64,000 nt of DNA from Clostridium peptidivorans (GTDB lineage: Bacteria > Bacillota > Clostridia > Clostridiales > Clostridiaceae), in contig NZ_OAOD01000003.1 in NCBI RefSeq assembly GCF_900205925.1, forward strand, positions 1 to 64,000, given 5' to 3'. Shown here piece after piece: positions 1-8,762 of the stretch. The stretch's first letter is position 1. Every line of letters starts with the position of its first letter. The notes under the pieces were generated by a model. It was not told the origin of the DNA and searched no databases. It worked only from the letters and a program-made list of their open reading frames with translations. The position numbers and the translations under genes were made by a program.

Positions 1-106
1 TCGTAAGATATTAATTATTCTATTTTTTATCAGAAATCTTTTATTGTATTACCTTATCTTTAACTTGTAAATTAAATTTTATCATTTATTTAATATAAGT
101 TCTTGT

Positions 107-455
107 AACATCCTGGGCTGCCGCCCTAAAAGATTTTTATGTGCTAAGTTCTAAAATGTTTTAGAAATTCAGTTGGCTGAATTTCTTCCTTCAGCAGTTC
201 ACATGAAGAACTTTTTAATGCTCTGGGAGCATAGAATTTTCATCCTAGAAGGCATTGAATGAGCCCTAGAACGGCTTTATTTATAAATTCAAAATACCGT
301 TAAGAGCCGGCTACTGTCTGAGCGACAGCGAGTTTAGGCGGCTTAGGGATTTTAAATTTATAAATATTAGCCGCTCTCGGTGAAATGAATGCCTTCCTAA
401 ATGAAAATTCTATACGACCCAGAGCATTAAAAATGCCGCAATTTCCTTTTATAGT
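107..455 (-). repeat. Large palindromic non-coding element, copy A
   Basis: This gene-free stretch folds on itself. The 16 bases at 212-227 are perfectly complementary to 418-433. Inward, the arms stay closely complementary for about 85 nt: ATAGAATTTTCAT at 231-243 pairs with 402-414, and the CGGCT and ATTTATAAATT blocks also pair. The apex at roughly 299-348 contains CTGTC/GACAG (314-318/324-328). Beside the main stem are a 9-bp hairpin at 164-185 (GAAATTCAG, loop ttgg), an overlapping 8-bp hairpin at 149-166 and a GGGC/GCCC hairpin at 115-126. A second copy lies at 44820-45115 in the opposite orientation. The boundaries are estimated from that homology. No coding potential is visible. It could be a structured RNA, a MITE-like element or a large intergenic palindrome. 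Confidence 0.8.
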
Positions 456-547
456 ACCTTTGCAAAAAAATTATCATATACTGCTATTAAAAGATAATAA
501 CTAACAATAAGTTATTATTTACTTTAGTAGTAGGAGTTGAACTATGT

Positions 548-817
548 ATGGAACCTGATAATAGAAATTTTATTGTGATTATTTCATCTAGTAATAGAGC
601 TGCATTTTTATATAAAAAATTGATTGAGCTAGGCTACGATGTAGGAATTATGGCTACTCCTTGTAAACTTTCTAAGGGATGTACCAGGTCAATAAAATGC
701 AGGAGAGAGCAATTTGATATAATAAAGGAACAAGCTCAAAAGTATAATATTACCATAAACGGAATATATGAAAGGATTATAGAAAATAAAAAGTATAAAT
801 ATATTCAAGTAGAATAG
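548..817 (+). CDS. Small DUF3343-like protein (putative Se/S-carrier-like family)
   Basis: This is an 89-residue soluble protein. The layout of a short beta strand and helix, then a central segment ATPCKLSKGCTRSIKC (about residues 36-51), then a C-terminal helix resembles DUF3343 proteins, which carry a conserved cysteine after a TPR/TPC-type motif. It has three cysteines (C39, C45, C51). The assignment is from memory of the family and its biochemical role is unproven. A Shine-Dalgarno AGGAG lies at 532-536. An ATG at 544 opens only a four-codon frame, so the start at 548 is used. It appears monocistronic, flanked by the palindromic element upstream and a hairpin terminator downstream. Confidence 0.7.
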   Translation: MEPDNRNFIVIISSSNRAAFLYKKLIELGYDVGIMATPCKLSKGCTRSIKCRREQFDIIKEQAQKYNITINGIYERIIENKKYKYIQVE

Positions 818-856
818 TTTGCTGTAAAAATAAAATACAATATCTTTTACAATATT

Positions 857-885
857 AGAAGTTCAGCTTAGTCTGAATTTCTTTT
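857..885 (+). terminator. Rho-independent terminator after the DUF3343-like gene
   Basis: AGAAGTTCAG and CTGAATTTCT form a stem around a six-base loop, with one G-T wobble, followed by a T run. The stem resembles the small hairpin at 164-185 in palindromic copy A (GAAATTCAG/CTGAATTTC). Confidence 0.75.
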
Positions 886-964
886 TCATATTCGCTATTT
901 CAATCCATATGAATCAGATAGTATATTAAATGTAATACAAATTGAAATGAAAAAAAGGAAAGAC

Positions 965-1039
965 AAAAAAATTAAAATAGCCAGTAACCAGCTATAGATG
1001 TCTTACACGACAAAACTACATTTTACTGGCTACTGGCTA
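965..1039 (-). terminator. Probable terminator for the minus-strand cysteine-rich gene
   Basis: CTGGCTACTGGCTA at 1026-1039 is complementary to 978-991 with one mismatch. Read on the minus strand, the stem is followed by a T-rich stretch (977-965). It lies 57 bases beyond the stop of the gene at 1096-1512. The loop is long (34 nt). The word AGATGTCTTA occurs at 996-1005 in the loop and again at 1051-1060 outside it. Confidence 0.55.
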
Positions 1040-1095
1040 ATAATTATTAAAGATGTCTTAAATTTTTTCTAAGTTTAAATTATATTTTATTGAAT

Positions 1096-1512
1096 TTAGA
1101 TATCTTCGTTTGGACAATTTTCGCAAGGACAGTCACAATCTATTACATAATGAGCCTCAACTGCAGCTGTAAATTCTCTTGGACGATTATTCGCTCTACA
1201 GTGATCAGCTATTAAGAAGGTAAAGGTTCTTGTTACATTTGTGCAAACTACATCTCGACCTGCAGTTACTACTTCTTCTGTAACTTGAGTAGCTATTGCT
1301 CTACATATATCGAAGTCACCATCATTATCTGTATCAAATTTTTCGCAAAGAATAGCTCCTACGGATAATGTGCTTCCTACACATACATTCTCTACAGTAG
1401 CAGTTACAGTTATTAGTATGCCGGAATTTAACACAATAGTTTGTTCAATATCTATTTGAGCACATAATTGACAATTTTCAACAGGTACTTGATTACTACA
1501 TTCTAATGCCAT
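1096..1512 (-). CDS. Cysteine-rich hypothetical protein, beta-strand-rich
   Basis: I do not recognise this 138-residue protein. It has twelve cysteines (5, 14, 17, 44, 56, 70, 90, 105, 126, 128, 130, 133), no signal peptide and no membrane segment. The middle alternates hydrophobic and Thr/Val residues as expected of beta strands. DTDNDGDFD at about 60-68 looks like a calcium-binding loop. The C-terminus carries a CDCPCENC cluster. The start is well supported: AGGAGTG lies about 7 bases before the ATG. Cysteine-rich, secretion-signal-free small proteins in clostridia are often spore surface proteins, but that is inference only. A second cysteine-rich frame lies upstream on the same strand. 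Confidence 0.75.
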   Translation of the reverse strand: MALECSNQVPVENCQLCAQIDIEQTIVLNSGILITVTATVENVCVGSTLSVGAILCEKFDTDNDGDFDICRAIATQVTEEVVTAGRDVVCTNVTRTFTFLIADHCRANNRPREFTAAVEAHYVIDCDCPCENCPNEDI

Positions 1513-1630
1513 TATAAATTCACTCCTAAATATTTTAAATTTTATAGTATTTAAACTATAAGTACAGCATTTTTTAAAATTAACTAGTTTAGCGTTAATT
1601 TTTGATATGTCATTAATGTTTTTAGTTATT

Positions 1631-1645
1631 AATCTCTAATCACTA
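1631..1645. repeat. 15-base motif shared with the tail of palindromic copy B
   Basis: AATCTCTAATCACTA occurs here and, reverse-complemented, at 45124-45138 in the tail just beyond copy B. Both sites are intergenic. It may be a remnant of a dispersed short repeat. Confidence 0.4.
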
Positions 1646-1703
1646 AAACATATGAATTAAAATTTGAAGGTTAAATTTAAAAACTTGAGATTATAAAAGG
1701 CTA

Positions 1704-2069
1704 TTAAGCATAATAATAATAACATTTATTAGTACAATTTGAGGGAGAGCAGCACTTAAATAAAAGTAAAATAAATATTAAAATAATTAGTGCCTTGTTA
1801 TTAAATTTACATGGTTTATTTGGATTTGGACAAGGAGGCATTTTTATGTGAAGTTCAATATTTTTACAACTTTCACAGGGGTCAATTATTATAGGTTCTG
1901 AACATACAAAGCAGGATGTTCCATGTAATTTTGTATTCAATATATACACCCCTAAGGATTTTTTTAAGCTATCTAATATAATAATATGAAGCAGTATTAG
2001 TTTTGACACTAAATTTCTTAAACTAAATTTTAGGCTGCTGACAAATATGTTTTTATCAGCAGTCTTCAA
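1704..2069 (-). CDS. Small cysteine-rich protein with a C-terminal membrane segment (weakly supported)
   Basis: The open frame is 121 codons from a TTG with no clear ribosome binding site, so the N-terminus is uncertain and the gene itself is only moderately supported. The C-terminal half is the more gene-like part: a CFVC...CESC pair (about residues 53-71), a proline/cysteine-rich stretch, a strongly hydrophobic segment ALIILIFILLLF (about 93-104) and a tail with several cysteines ending in YYYYA. An internal ATG at about residue 77 would give a 45-residue membrane peptide but also lacks a good binding site. I assign no function. Confidence 0.4.
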   Translation of the reverse strand: MKTADKNIFVSSLKFSLRNLVSKLILLHIIILDSLKKSLGVYILNTKLHGTSCFVCSEPIIIDPCESCKNIELHIKMPPCPNPNKPCKFNNKALIILIFILLLFKCCSPSNCTNKCYYYYA

Positions 2070-2134
2070 CTATATTAATTATTATTTATAAGTTGTTATT
2101 TACATGGGGAATAATAACTTATATAAAAATACCT

Positions 2135-2163
2135 TTAACTATTATAGTTAATTATTGTATAAT
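2135..2163 (+). promoter_or_regulatory. Sigma-A-type promoter for the U32-mutS2 unit
   Basis: TTAACT (2135-2140), a 17-base spacer and TATAAT (2158-2163) lie 33 bases before the start codon at 2196. Confidence 0.6.
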
Positions 2164-2195
2164 AAACCTTAGGATTTCAAATGGGAGAGATGTAA

Positions 2196-4550
2196 ATGAA
2201 AAAGATAGAATTATTAGCTCCAGCAGGAGATATGGATAGTTTAATAGCTGCAGTGCAAGCAGGGGCTGATGCTATATATTTAGGGGGCAGTAAGTTTTCA
2301 GCTAGAGCTTATGCCTCTAATTTTGATGAAGAAAACATGAAGAAGGTAGTAAATTATTGTCATCTGTATGGAGTGAAGGTATTTGTTACAGTAAATACCT
2401 TACTTAAAGAAGATGAAGTTTTAGAAGCACTTGAGTATGTAAAATTTTTATATAATATTGGAGTAGATGCACTTATAATTCAAGATTTAGGTCTTGTAAG
2501 TTTGATAAATAAGTATGTTCCTAAAATGGAACTGCATGCATCCACTCAAATGACTGTACATAATTTAGAGGGAGCAGAATTTCTTAAAAACCATAATTTT
2601 AAGAGAATAGTGCTTTCAAGAGAGCTTTCATTAAAGGAAATAACACATATTTCAAATAATTTAGGAGCGGATATTGAAATATTTGTCCATGGGGCATTAT
2701 GCATATGCTATTCTGGTCAATGTCTTATGAGCAGTCTTATAGGGGGCAGGAGCGGAAATAGGGGAAGATGTGCCCAGCCTTGCAGACTTCCATATACTTT
2801 AGAGGAAGAAGGAAGTGAAAAAACTAAGCAAGGATACTTATTAAGTCCTAAGGATATATGTACTTTAAATGACATAAAGGATATAGTAAATAGTGGGGTA
2901 ACTTCACTTAAAATAGAAGGAAGAATGAAAAGGCCGGAATACGTGGCAGGAGTAATAAGCATTTATAGAAGAGCAATAGATAGTATATATAATAATGAAG
3001 AGTTTAAATTTGAGGAAAAATACAATAAACTTCTTCAATTATTTAATAGAGAAGGTTTTTCAAAGGCTTATCTTTATGGAAATGTAGGAAAGGATATGAT
3101 GTCTTTTTCTTTCCCTAAAAATACTGGTGTTTTCTTAGGAAGGGTAAGTAATAATAAATCTATAAAGCTTGAACAAAATATAGCTATAAAAGATGGAGTA
3201 AGAATTGGAGATAAAGGATTTATTATAAATAAGATTATAGTAAAAGGTAAAGAAGTAGAAAAGGCCTATAAAGGAGATATAGTAACGCTTTTACCTCAAA
3301 ACTATAATATAGGAGATGACATATATAAAACCTTAGATAACGAGCTTATGGCAAGTTATGAAGAGTACTATAAAAATCATTATAGAAGAAAAATATCTGT
3401 GGATATTAGTATAGATTTTCAGGTTGAAAAATCTATAACACTATATGCTAATATAAATAATAAGGAAATTATAATAAAGGGTGAAGAAGTTCAAAAGGCT
3501 ATAAAAAGACCGTTGGCTGAAGAAAAAATTATAGAAAACTTAAGTAAAACAGGAGATACTCCTTTTCAATTTAAAAATATAAAGTTTAATATATTTGAAG
3601 AAGGATTTCTACCTGTATCCTCGATTAATGAAGTACGAAGAAAACTCACAGATACTTTAGAAGAAAATATTATAAATTCTTATAATGAAAATAAGAGACT
3701 TAATGAAACAAATTTTGAGGCTAGTAATGATGAATATATTAAAAGTGAAGCTCCTGAAAGAATGTTTTATATAAGTACATTAGAGCAGTTAAAGGCTTTA
3801 AAAGAACTTGGTGAAAAAGATATAATATTTAATCCTTTCATAAGAAACAGTAAACTTAATATAGAAAGTCTTTTACAAGAAAATATAAACATTTATTTAA
3901 AGGCTCCAAATATAATTAAAGAAGAGTTTAATTATGTAGAAAAATATATTAATAATAACTTAAAAAATATAAAGGGAATTGTAACTTCAAATTTAGGAAT
4001 AATACATAAATTTAACAGTATTGTTTCTATAATTGGAGATTATAAATTAAATATATTTAATAGCTATTCACTTAATTTCTTTAATAAAGTTATAAATGGA
4101 AGCTTGATTAGTGTAGAACTTAATAAAAAAGAAATGGCTTCTCTAAGTAAGAAGATAAGTACAGGAATTCAAATGCTTGTATATGGAAGAATAGAAGTTA
4201 TGGTAAGTGAGTATTGTCCTATAGGAAGTACTTATGGTGGAAAGTGTAATTCTAAGCAGTGTAATAATTACTGTGAAAGAGGCAACTTTAAATTAATAGA
4301 TAGACTAGGAAATAAGTTCCCAGTATATACGGATAAATTTTGCAGAAGTTATATATTAAATTCAGTACCATTAAATTTAATACCTAATATTAAGGAATTA
4401 GAAAAGTTAAATATAAATAGTATGAGAATAGATTTTACAGATGAAAGTTATGATGAAACTGTAAAAATAGTTAAGGCCCTTCGACATAAGGAATGGAATG
4501 AAGGTTTTGAAAACTATACAAGAGGACACTTTAAAAGAGGCGTAGAGTAA
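2196..4550 (+). CDS. U32 family peptidase-like protein with DUF3656 domain
   Basis: This 784-residue protein begins with the U32 signature (KIELLAPAGDMDSLIAAVQAGADAIYLGG). The family's conserved cysteine region follows around residues 167-200 (HGALCICYSGQC, then GRCAQPCRLPY). The second half matches the long clostridial and E. coli RlhA-type architecture with DUF3656, and a further cysteine group lies near the C-terminus (CPIGSTYGGKC, CNNYC, FCRSYIL). E. coli RlhA is needed for 23S rRNA C2501 hydroxylation, and U32 proteins of this type are iron-sulfur enzymes rather than true proteases. A comparable RNA-modification role is plausible but inferred. GGGAGAG precedes the ATG. mutS2 follows after 22 bases, so the two are probably co-transcribed. 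Confidence 0.88.
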   Translation: MKKIELLAPAGDMDSLIAAVQAGADAIYLGGSKFSARAYASNFDEENMKKVVNYCHLYGVKVFVTVNTLLKEDEVLEALEYVKFLYNIGVDALIIQDLGLVSLINKYVPKMELHASTQMTVHNLEGAEFLKNHNFKRIVLSRELSLKEITHISNNLGADIEIFVHGALCICYSGQCLMSSLIGGRSGNRGRCAQPCRLPYTLEEEGSEKTKQGYLLSPKDICTLNDIKDIVNSGVTSLKIEGRMKRPEYVAGVISIYRRAIDSIYNNEEFKFEEKYNKLLQLFNREGFSKAYLYGNVGKDMMSFSFPKNTGVFLGRVSNNKSIKLEQNIAIKDGVRIGDKGFIINKIIVKGKEVEKAYKGDIVTLLPQNYNIGDDIYKTLDNELMASYEEYYKNHYRRKISVDISIDFQVEKSITLYANINNKEIIIKGEEVQKAIKRPLAEEKIIENLSKTGDTPFQFKNIKFNIFEEGFLPVSSINEVRRKLTDTLEENIINSYNENKRLNETNFEASNDEYIKSEAPERMFYISTLEQLKALKELGEKDIIFNPFIRNSKLNIESLLQENINIYLKAPNIIKEEFNYVEKYINNNLKNIKGIVTSNLGIIHKFNSIVSIIGDYKLNIFNSYSLNFFNKVINGSLISVELNKKEMASLSKKISTGIQMLVYGRIEVMVSEYCPIGSTYGGKCNSKQCNNYCERGNFKLIDRLGNKFPVYTDKFCRSYILNSVPLNLIPNIKELEKLNINSMRIDFTDESYDETVKIVKALRHKEWNEGFENYTRGHFKRGVE

Positions 4551-4572
4551 AATAATAAGGTGGGTTTAATAA

Positions 4573-6933
4573 ATGAACGAAAGAGCACTTAGAGTATTAG
4601 AATTTAATAAAATAAGAGAAATGATTAAAAGTTATACAGTAACTGGAGCAGGTAAGGATTTAATAGAAAAGTTAGAGCCTTATAAAAGTTTATATGAAGT
4701 AGAAGAGCATTTACAGGAAACTCATGAAGCATTGCTACTTTTAACTAAAAAGGGTGCTCCTCCTTTTGAAGGAGTACATGATGTGCGAGATGGCATAAAT
4801 AGAGCTGAGAAAGGCTCTGTGCTTTTACCAGGGCAACTTTTAAGAATTGCAGCGGTAGTTAGAAGTGCAAGAAGATTTAAAGATTATGTATCTCATAAGG
4901 AAGAAGAAGAAAACTATAAAGTTATTGAAAGTATATGCGAGGGAATTGTACCTCTTAAATCTTTAGAAGATGAAATATTTAATGCCATAATAGGAGAAGA
5001 GGAAATATCAGATAGAGCAAGTTCAACTCTTTACAATATAAGAAGAACATTAAAGGATAAAAATGCTTCCATAAGAGATAAGGTAAATTCACTTATGAGA
5101 TCACATGCAGATCATCTTCAAGAAACCATATATACCATTAGAGGAGATAGGTATGTACTTCCTGTAAAAGCAGAGCACAAGGGAGCAGTACCAGGTCTTG
5201 TGCATGACCAAAGTTCATCTGGAGCAACATTATTTATAGAGCCTATGAGTTTAGTGAACTTAAATAACGAAATAAAAGAGCTCATGCTTAAGGAAAAGGC
5301 TGAAATAGAAAGGATACTTCAGGAGCTTTCAGGAAAGATATATGACAATATATTTGCTGTTAAAAACAACGCAGAAATAGTGTGGGAACTTGATTTTGTT
5401 TTTGCGAAGGCTAAGTTTGGAAGCGCTATGAATGCAACTCGTCCTCATGTAAATGAGAATGGAATAATTGATATAATAGAATCTAGACATCCCCTTATAG
5501 ATCCTAAAGTAGTAGTATATAATGATATATATTTAGGGAGAGATTTTACTTCGCTTATAATTACAGGACCAAATACAGGAGGAAAAACTGTTACTTTAAA
5601 AACAGTAGGACTTCTTCAAATAATGGCACTAAGTGGTCTTATGATACCTGCAAAGGAAAATTCTACAGTAAGCTTTTTTAAAGAAATATTTGCAGATATA
5701 GGTGATGAGCAAAGCATTGAGCAAAGCTTATCCACATTTTCATCTCATATGACAAATATAGTAAAGATTATGGATGAAGCAGATGAGAATTCTTTAGTGT
5801 TATTCGATGAATTAGGAGCAGGTACAGATCCTACAGAAGGAGCAGCGCTGGCTGTATCTATACTTGAAAATTTAAGAAAAAGAAATACTAAAGTAGTGGC
5901 AACTACTCACTATAGCGAGATTAAGGGATATGCACTTAAAACTCCAGGAGTAGAAAATGCTTCAGTGGAGTTTAATGTGGAAAGCTTAAGACCAACCTAT
6001 AGACTTTTAATAGGTGTTCCAGGAAAGTCAAATGCATTTGAAATATCTAAAAGACTTGGATTACCTAATTATATAATAGATGATGCTAAGGAAAGTATTT
6101 CTAGTGATAGTTTAAGATTTGAGGATTTAATTCAAAGCCTTCAAGAAAAGAGTATAAAGGCTGCAGAGGATGCGCGTAAGGCTGAAATGCTAAAGCTGCA
6201 AGCTGAAAGCTTAAAGGAAAAATATGAAGAAAAATTAAATACTGTAGATAGAACTAGAGAAAAAGCCTTAAGAGAAGCTCAAAGAGAAGGAAAAAATATA
6301 TTAAGAGAAGCTAAGGAAGAAGCAGATACTATACTTAAAAACATAAGAGAATTAGAAAGAATGGGTTATTCTTCTGATGCAAGACAAAAGCTTGAACGGG
6401 AAAGAGCAAAGCTTAAAAATAAAATGGATCAATTAGATAGTATGGAAGAGGCTATTAAAAAGGATGAAGGACAGGAATTAAAAAATATAAATATTGGAGA
6501 AGAAGTTTTCCTACCTTCATTAAATCAAAAGGTTATTATACTTACAAAGCCTGATAATAAAGGGGAAGTTCAAGTTCAAGCTGGTATAATGAAAATAAGC
6601 GTAAAGGCAAAGGATTTAAGATTAGCTGGTGGAGTAAGCAAAGAACAAAAGAAAATTAAAAAGAGAGAAGCTAAATTAAACTTAAGAAACGTAGAATCCT
6701 CCATAGATTTAAGAGGATTAGATGCAGAAGAAGCAGTTTATAACACTGATAAATATTTAGATGAAGCTTATATGGCAGGGCTTGGCTCTGTTACAATCAT
6801 ACATGGAAAGGGTACAGGAGTTCTTAGAAAAGCCATACATGATATGTTAAAACGCCATCCTCATGTGAAAACCTATAGAATAGGAGCATATGGAGAAGGC
6901 GGAGAAGGCGCAACGATAGCCGAACTTAAATAG
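4573..6933 (+). CDS. mutS2: Endonuclease MutS2
   Basis: At 786 residues this has full MutS2 length. The N-terminal half carries MutS core/lever sequence. The ABC-type ATPase follows with Walker A GPNTGGKT (about 332-339), Walker B VLFDELGAGTDPTEGAAL and the TTHYSEIKGYA switch. A long charged coiled coil spans about 510-635. A C-terminal Smr nuclease domain begins at DLRGLDAEEA and includes IIHGKGTGVLR. MutS2 lacks the mismatch-recognition domain of MutS and acts on recombination intermediates or, in Bacillus, on collided ribosomes. It is preceded closely by the U32 gene and followed by a strong terminator. Confidence 0.96.
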   Translation: MNERALRVLEFNKIREMIKSYTVTGAGKDLIEKLEPYKSLYEVEEHLQETHEALLLLTKKGAPPFEGVHDVRDGINRAEKGSVLLPGQLLRIAAVVRSARRFKDYVSHKEEEENYKVIESICEGIVPLKSLEDEIFNAIIGEEEISDRASSTLYNIRRTLKDKNASIRDKVNSLMRSHADHLQETIYTIRGDRYVLPVKAEHKGAVPGLVHDQSSSGATLFIEPMSLVNLNNEIKELMLKEKAEIERILQELSGKIYDNIFAVKNNAEIVWELDFVFAKAKFGSAMNATRPHVNENGIIDIIESRHPLIDPKVVVYNDIYLGRDFTSLIITGPNTGGKTVTLKTVGLLQIMALSGLMIPAKENSTVSFFKEIFADIGDEQSIEQSLSTFSSHMTNIVKIMDEADENSLVLFDELGAGTDPTEGAALAVSILENLRKRNTKVVATTHYSEIKGYALKTPGVENASVEFNVESLRPTYRLLIGVPGKSNAFEISKRLGLPNYIIDDAKESISSDSLRFEDLIQSLQEKSIKAAEDARKAEMLKLQAESLKEKYEEKLNTVDRTREKALREAQREGKNILREAKEEADTILKNIRELERMGYSSDARQKLERERAKLKNKMDQLDSMEEAIKKDEGQELKNINIGEEVFLPSLNQKVIILTKPDNKGEVQVQAGIMKISVKAKDLRLAGGVSKEQKKIKKREAKLNLRNVESSIDLRGLDAEEAVYNTDKYLDEAYMAGLGSVTIIHGKGTGVLRKAIHDMLKRHPHVKTYRIGAYGEGGEGATIAELK

Positions 6934-6961
6934 CTAATGTTTAATAATTAATAATTTAAGA

Positions 6962-6988
6962 AAAAAGTCGCCCAAATGGCGACTTTTT
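6962..6988. terminator. Bidirectional terminator between mutS2 and speA
   Basis: AAAAAGTCGCC (6962-6972) and GGCGACTTTTT (6978-6988) form a perfect 11-bp stem with a five-base loop. The A and T runs make it usable from both of the convergent genes. Confidence 0.9.
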
Positions 6989-7029
6989 GTAATAATTGTA
7001 AGCTGTTCATTATTAAGTATTAACTGATA

Positions 7030-8493
7030 CTACAGGTTTACAACCTTTATATAGTTAACTTCAGGATCTTCAGTACCCTGAACGTATAATCCGGTATCTT
7101 TAAGTCTTTGAACATAATCTATTATTTCTTTTGTGATTACTTCTCCAGGGCATAATATAGGGATTCCTGGTGGATAAGCCATTAAGAATTCTCCACTAAC
7201 TTCTCCTATACTTTGCTTTAAAGGAAGAGAAACTTTTTCGCTGTTAAATGCTTCTCTTGGATTTAACTCCTGTCTTGGAATAGCTGGAATATCTATGAAG
7301 TCAGATTTTACTTCTCCTTTTCCATAGCATTCTTCACTTATTTCTTTTAAAGCATTTAAAAGTGCATTTATACTTTCTTTAGTATCTCCAAAGGAACCTA
7401 CAGCAAGTACATTGTATAAATCTGATAATTCTACTTGAATGTGGTACTTATTTGAAAGTATCATATCTAAATCATATCCTGTGATTCCTAAATCTCTACA
7501 AGTAATAGTTATCTTTGTAGGATCTAGTGCAAATGCACCAGGCTGAGCTAAAATTTCACGTCCGAAGCAGTAAAATCCTGGGATTTTATTTATTTCTTCA
7601 CGGGCATAATTTGTAAGTTCAATGGTATTATCTAATAATTCACGTCCATGTAAGGCTATTTGTCTTCTAGCACAATCAAGTGAAGCCATTAATATATAAG
7701 AAGGTGATGTGGTTTGAAGTAAATTTAATTGTTGTTTAACTCTGTGAGTATCTACTCTTTTAGAACATACTTGGAGTAGTGAGCATTGAGTTAATGCACC
7801 AATTAGTTTATGTGTACTTTGAGCACATATATCAGCTCCAGCTTCAATTGCAGACATAGGTAATTTTTCATTAAATCCAAGATGAGGACCATGAGCTTCA
7901 TCTACTATTAATGGAATATCGTAGCTATGAACTATATCAGCTATTTTTTTGATATCTGCAGCCACTCCATAATAAGTTGGATTTATAATAAGTACTGCTT
8001 TAGCATCTGGATGTGCTTTTAATGTTTCTTCTACTGTTTCAGGAGTAACACCATGAGCTATTCCAACTGTTTTATCTAGTTCCGGTTGCATATAAACTGG
8101 ATTTGCTCCGCTTAAAATTATACCTGCAGTTACAGATTTATGAACATTTCTAGGAATTAATATTTTGTCCCCAGATTTTACTACAGACATAATCATAGCT
8201 TGAATAGCACCAGAAGTTCCATGAATAGAAAAAAACGTTGCATCAGCGCCATAAGCATCTGCAGCTAATTCTTGTGCCTTTTTTATAGGGCCTGTAGAAT
8301 GATGCAGACTATCTACTAATTTAAAAACAGTTACATCTATTTTAAATGGATTTATCCCTATAAAATTTTTAAATTCCTCATCCATACCTATGCCTTTTTT
8401 ATGGCCAGGAACATGGAAAGGAATTGTCTCTCTATTAACATACTCCATTAATGCGTCGAATAAAGGAGTTTCATTTTGATCTAATTTATACAC
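7030..8493 (-). CDS. speA: Arginine decarboxylase, Orn/Lys/Arg decarboxylase fold-I family (SpeA type)
   Basis: The protein resembles the B. subtilis SpeA type (about 490 residues) rather than the large E. coli enzyme. It shows FHVPGHKKGIGMD near the N-terminus, TSGAIQAMIMSV, the PLP-contact region DEAHGPHLGFN and the Schiff-base lysine motif STHKLIGALTQ. The C-terminal part includes MAYPPGIPILCPGE. It would decarboxylate arginine to agmatine; substrate choice within this family cannot be read with certainty. The GTG at 8493 is preferred because AGAAGG sits at a normal distance; a GTG at 8505 overlaps the binding site. A TTGCAT/TATAAT promoter lies upstream. Spermidine synthase is encoded at 36.9 kb, but no agmatinase gene is in the window. 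Confidence 0.88.
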   Translation of the reverse strand: MYKLDQNETPLFDALMEYVNRETIPFHVPGHKKGIGMDEEFKNFIGINPFKIDVTVFKLVDSLHHSTGPIKKAQELAADAYGADATFFSIHGTSGAIQAMIMSVVKSGDKILIPRNVHKSVTAGIILSGANPVYMQPELDKTVGIAHGVTPETVEETLKAHPDAKAVLIINPTYYGVAADIKKIADIVHSYDIPLIVDEAHGPHLGFNEKLPMSAIEAGADICAQSTHKLIGALTQCSLLQVCSKRVDTHRVKQQLNLLQTTSPSYILMASLDCARRQIALHGRELLDNTIELTNYAREEINKIPGFYCFGREILAQPGAFALDPTKITITCRDLGITGYDLDMILSNKYHIQVELSDLYNVLAVGSFGDTKESINALLNALKEISEECYGKGEVKSDFIDIPAIPRQELNPREAFNSEKVSLPLKQSIGEVSGEFLMAYPPGIPILCPGEVITKEIIDYVQRLKDTGLYVQGTEDPEVNYIKVVNL

Positions 8494-8579
8494 CTTGATA
8501 AGCACCTTCTTTCACAAAATTACACCCGTGAAACTATGTCAGTTCAATGGTTTCCGTGGATTTTTTATAAAACAATATC

Positions 8580-8608
8580 ATTATAAGGTAAATGATAGGT
8601 AAATGCAA
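8580..8608 (-). promoter_or_regulatory. Sigma-A-type promoter of speA
   Basis: On the minus strand TTGCAT (8608-8603), a 17-base spacer and TATAAT (8585-8580) precede speA and imply a leader of about 80 bases. Confidence 0.65.
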
Positions 8609-8762
8609 TATAAATTGAAAAATATTTTATTGGTGATAATTTGGAATTTATATGGTAAAATATATATACAATTGCTTAGAGTATAAAGTGGATTCTCAAA
8701 ATAAAAACGTAGTATAATTATTTTTATAAACACTTTAAATTTACATAAGGGAGAGTGTAATT

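Noticed and set aside
107-455. Insertion sequence or MITE with target duplication at copy A
   Set aside because: No transposase and no convincing flanking direct repeat at either copy; recorded as a palindromic element of unknown nature instead.
544-558. Four-codon frame (ATG at 544) as a leader peptide
   Set aside because: It is probably chance; the ribosome site serves the ATG at 548 equally well and the reading of a regulatory peptide has no support.
8521-8560. Inverted repeat GAAAC/GTTTC with CACGG words in the speA leader
   Set aside because: Only five contiguous pairs form; the rest is a direct repeat of CACGG. Too weak to call.
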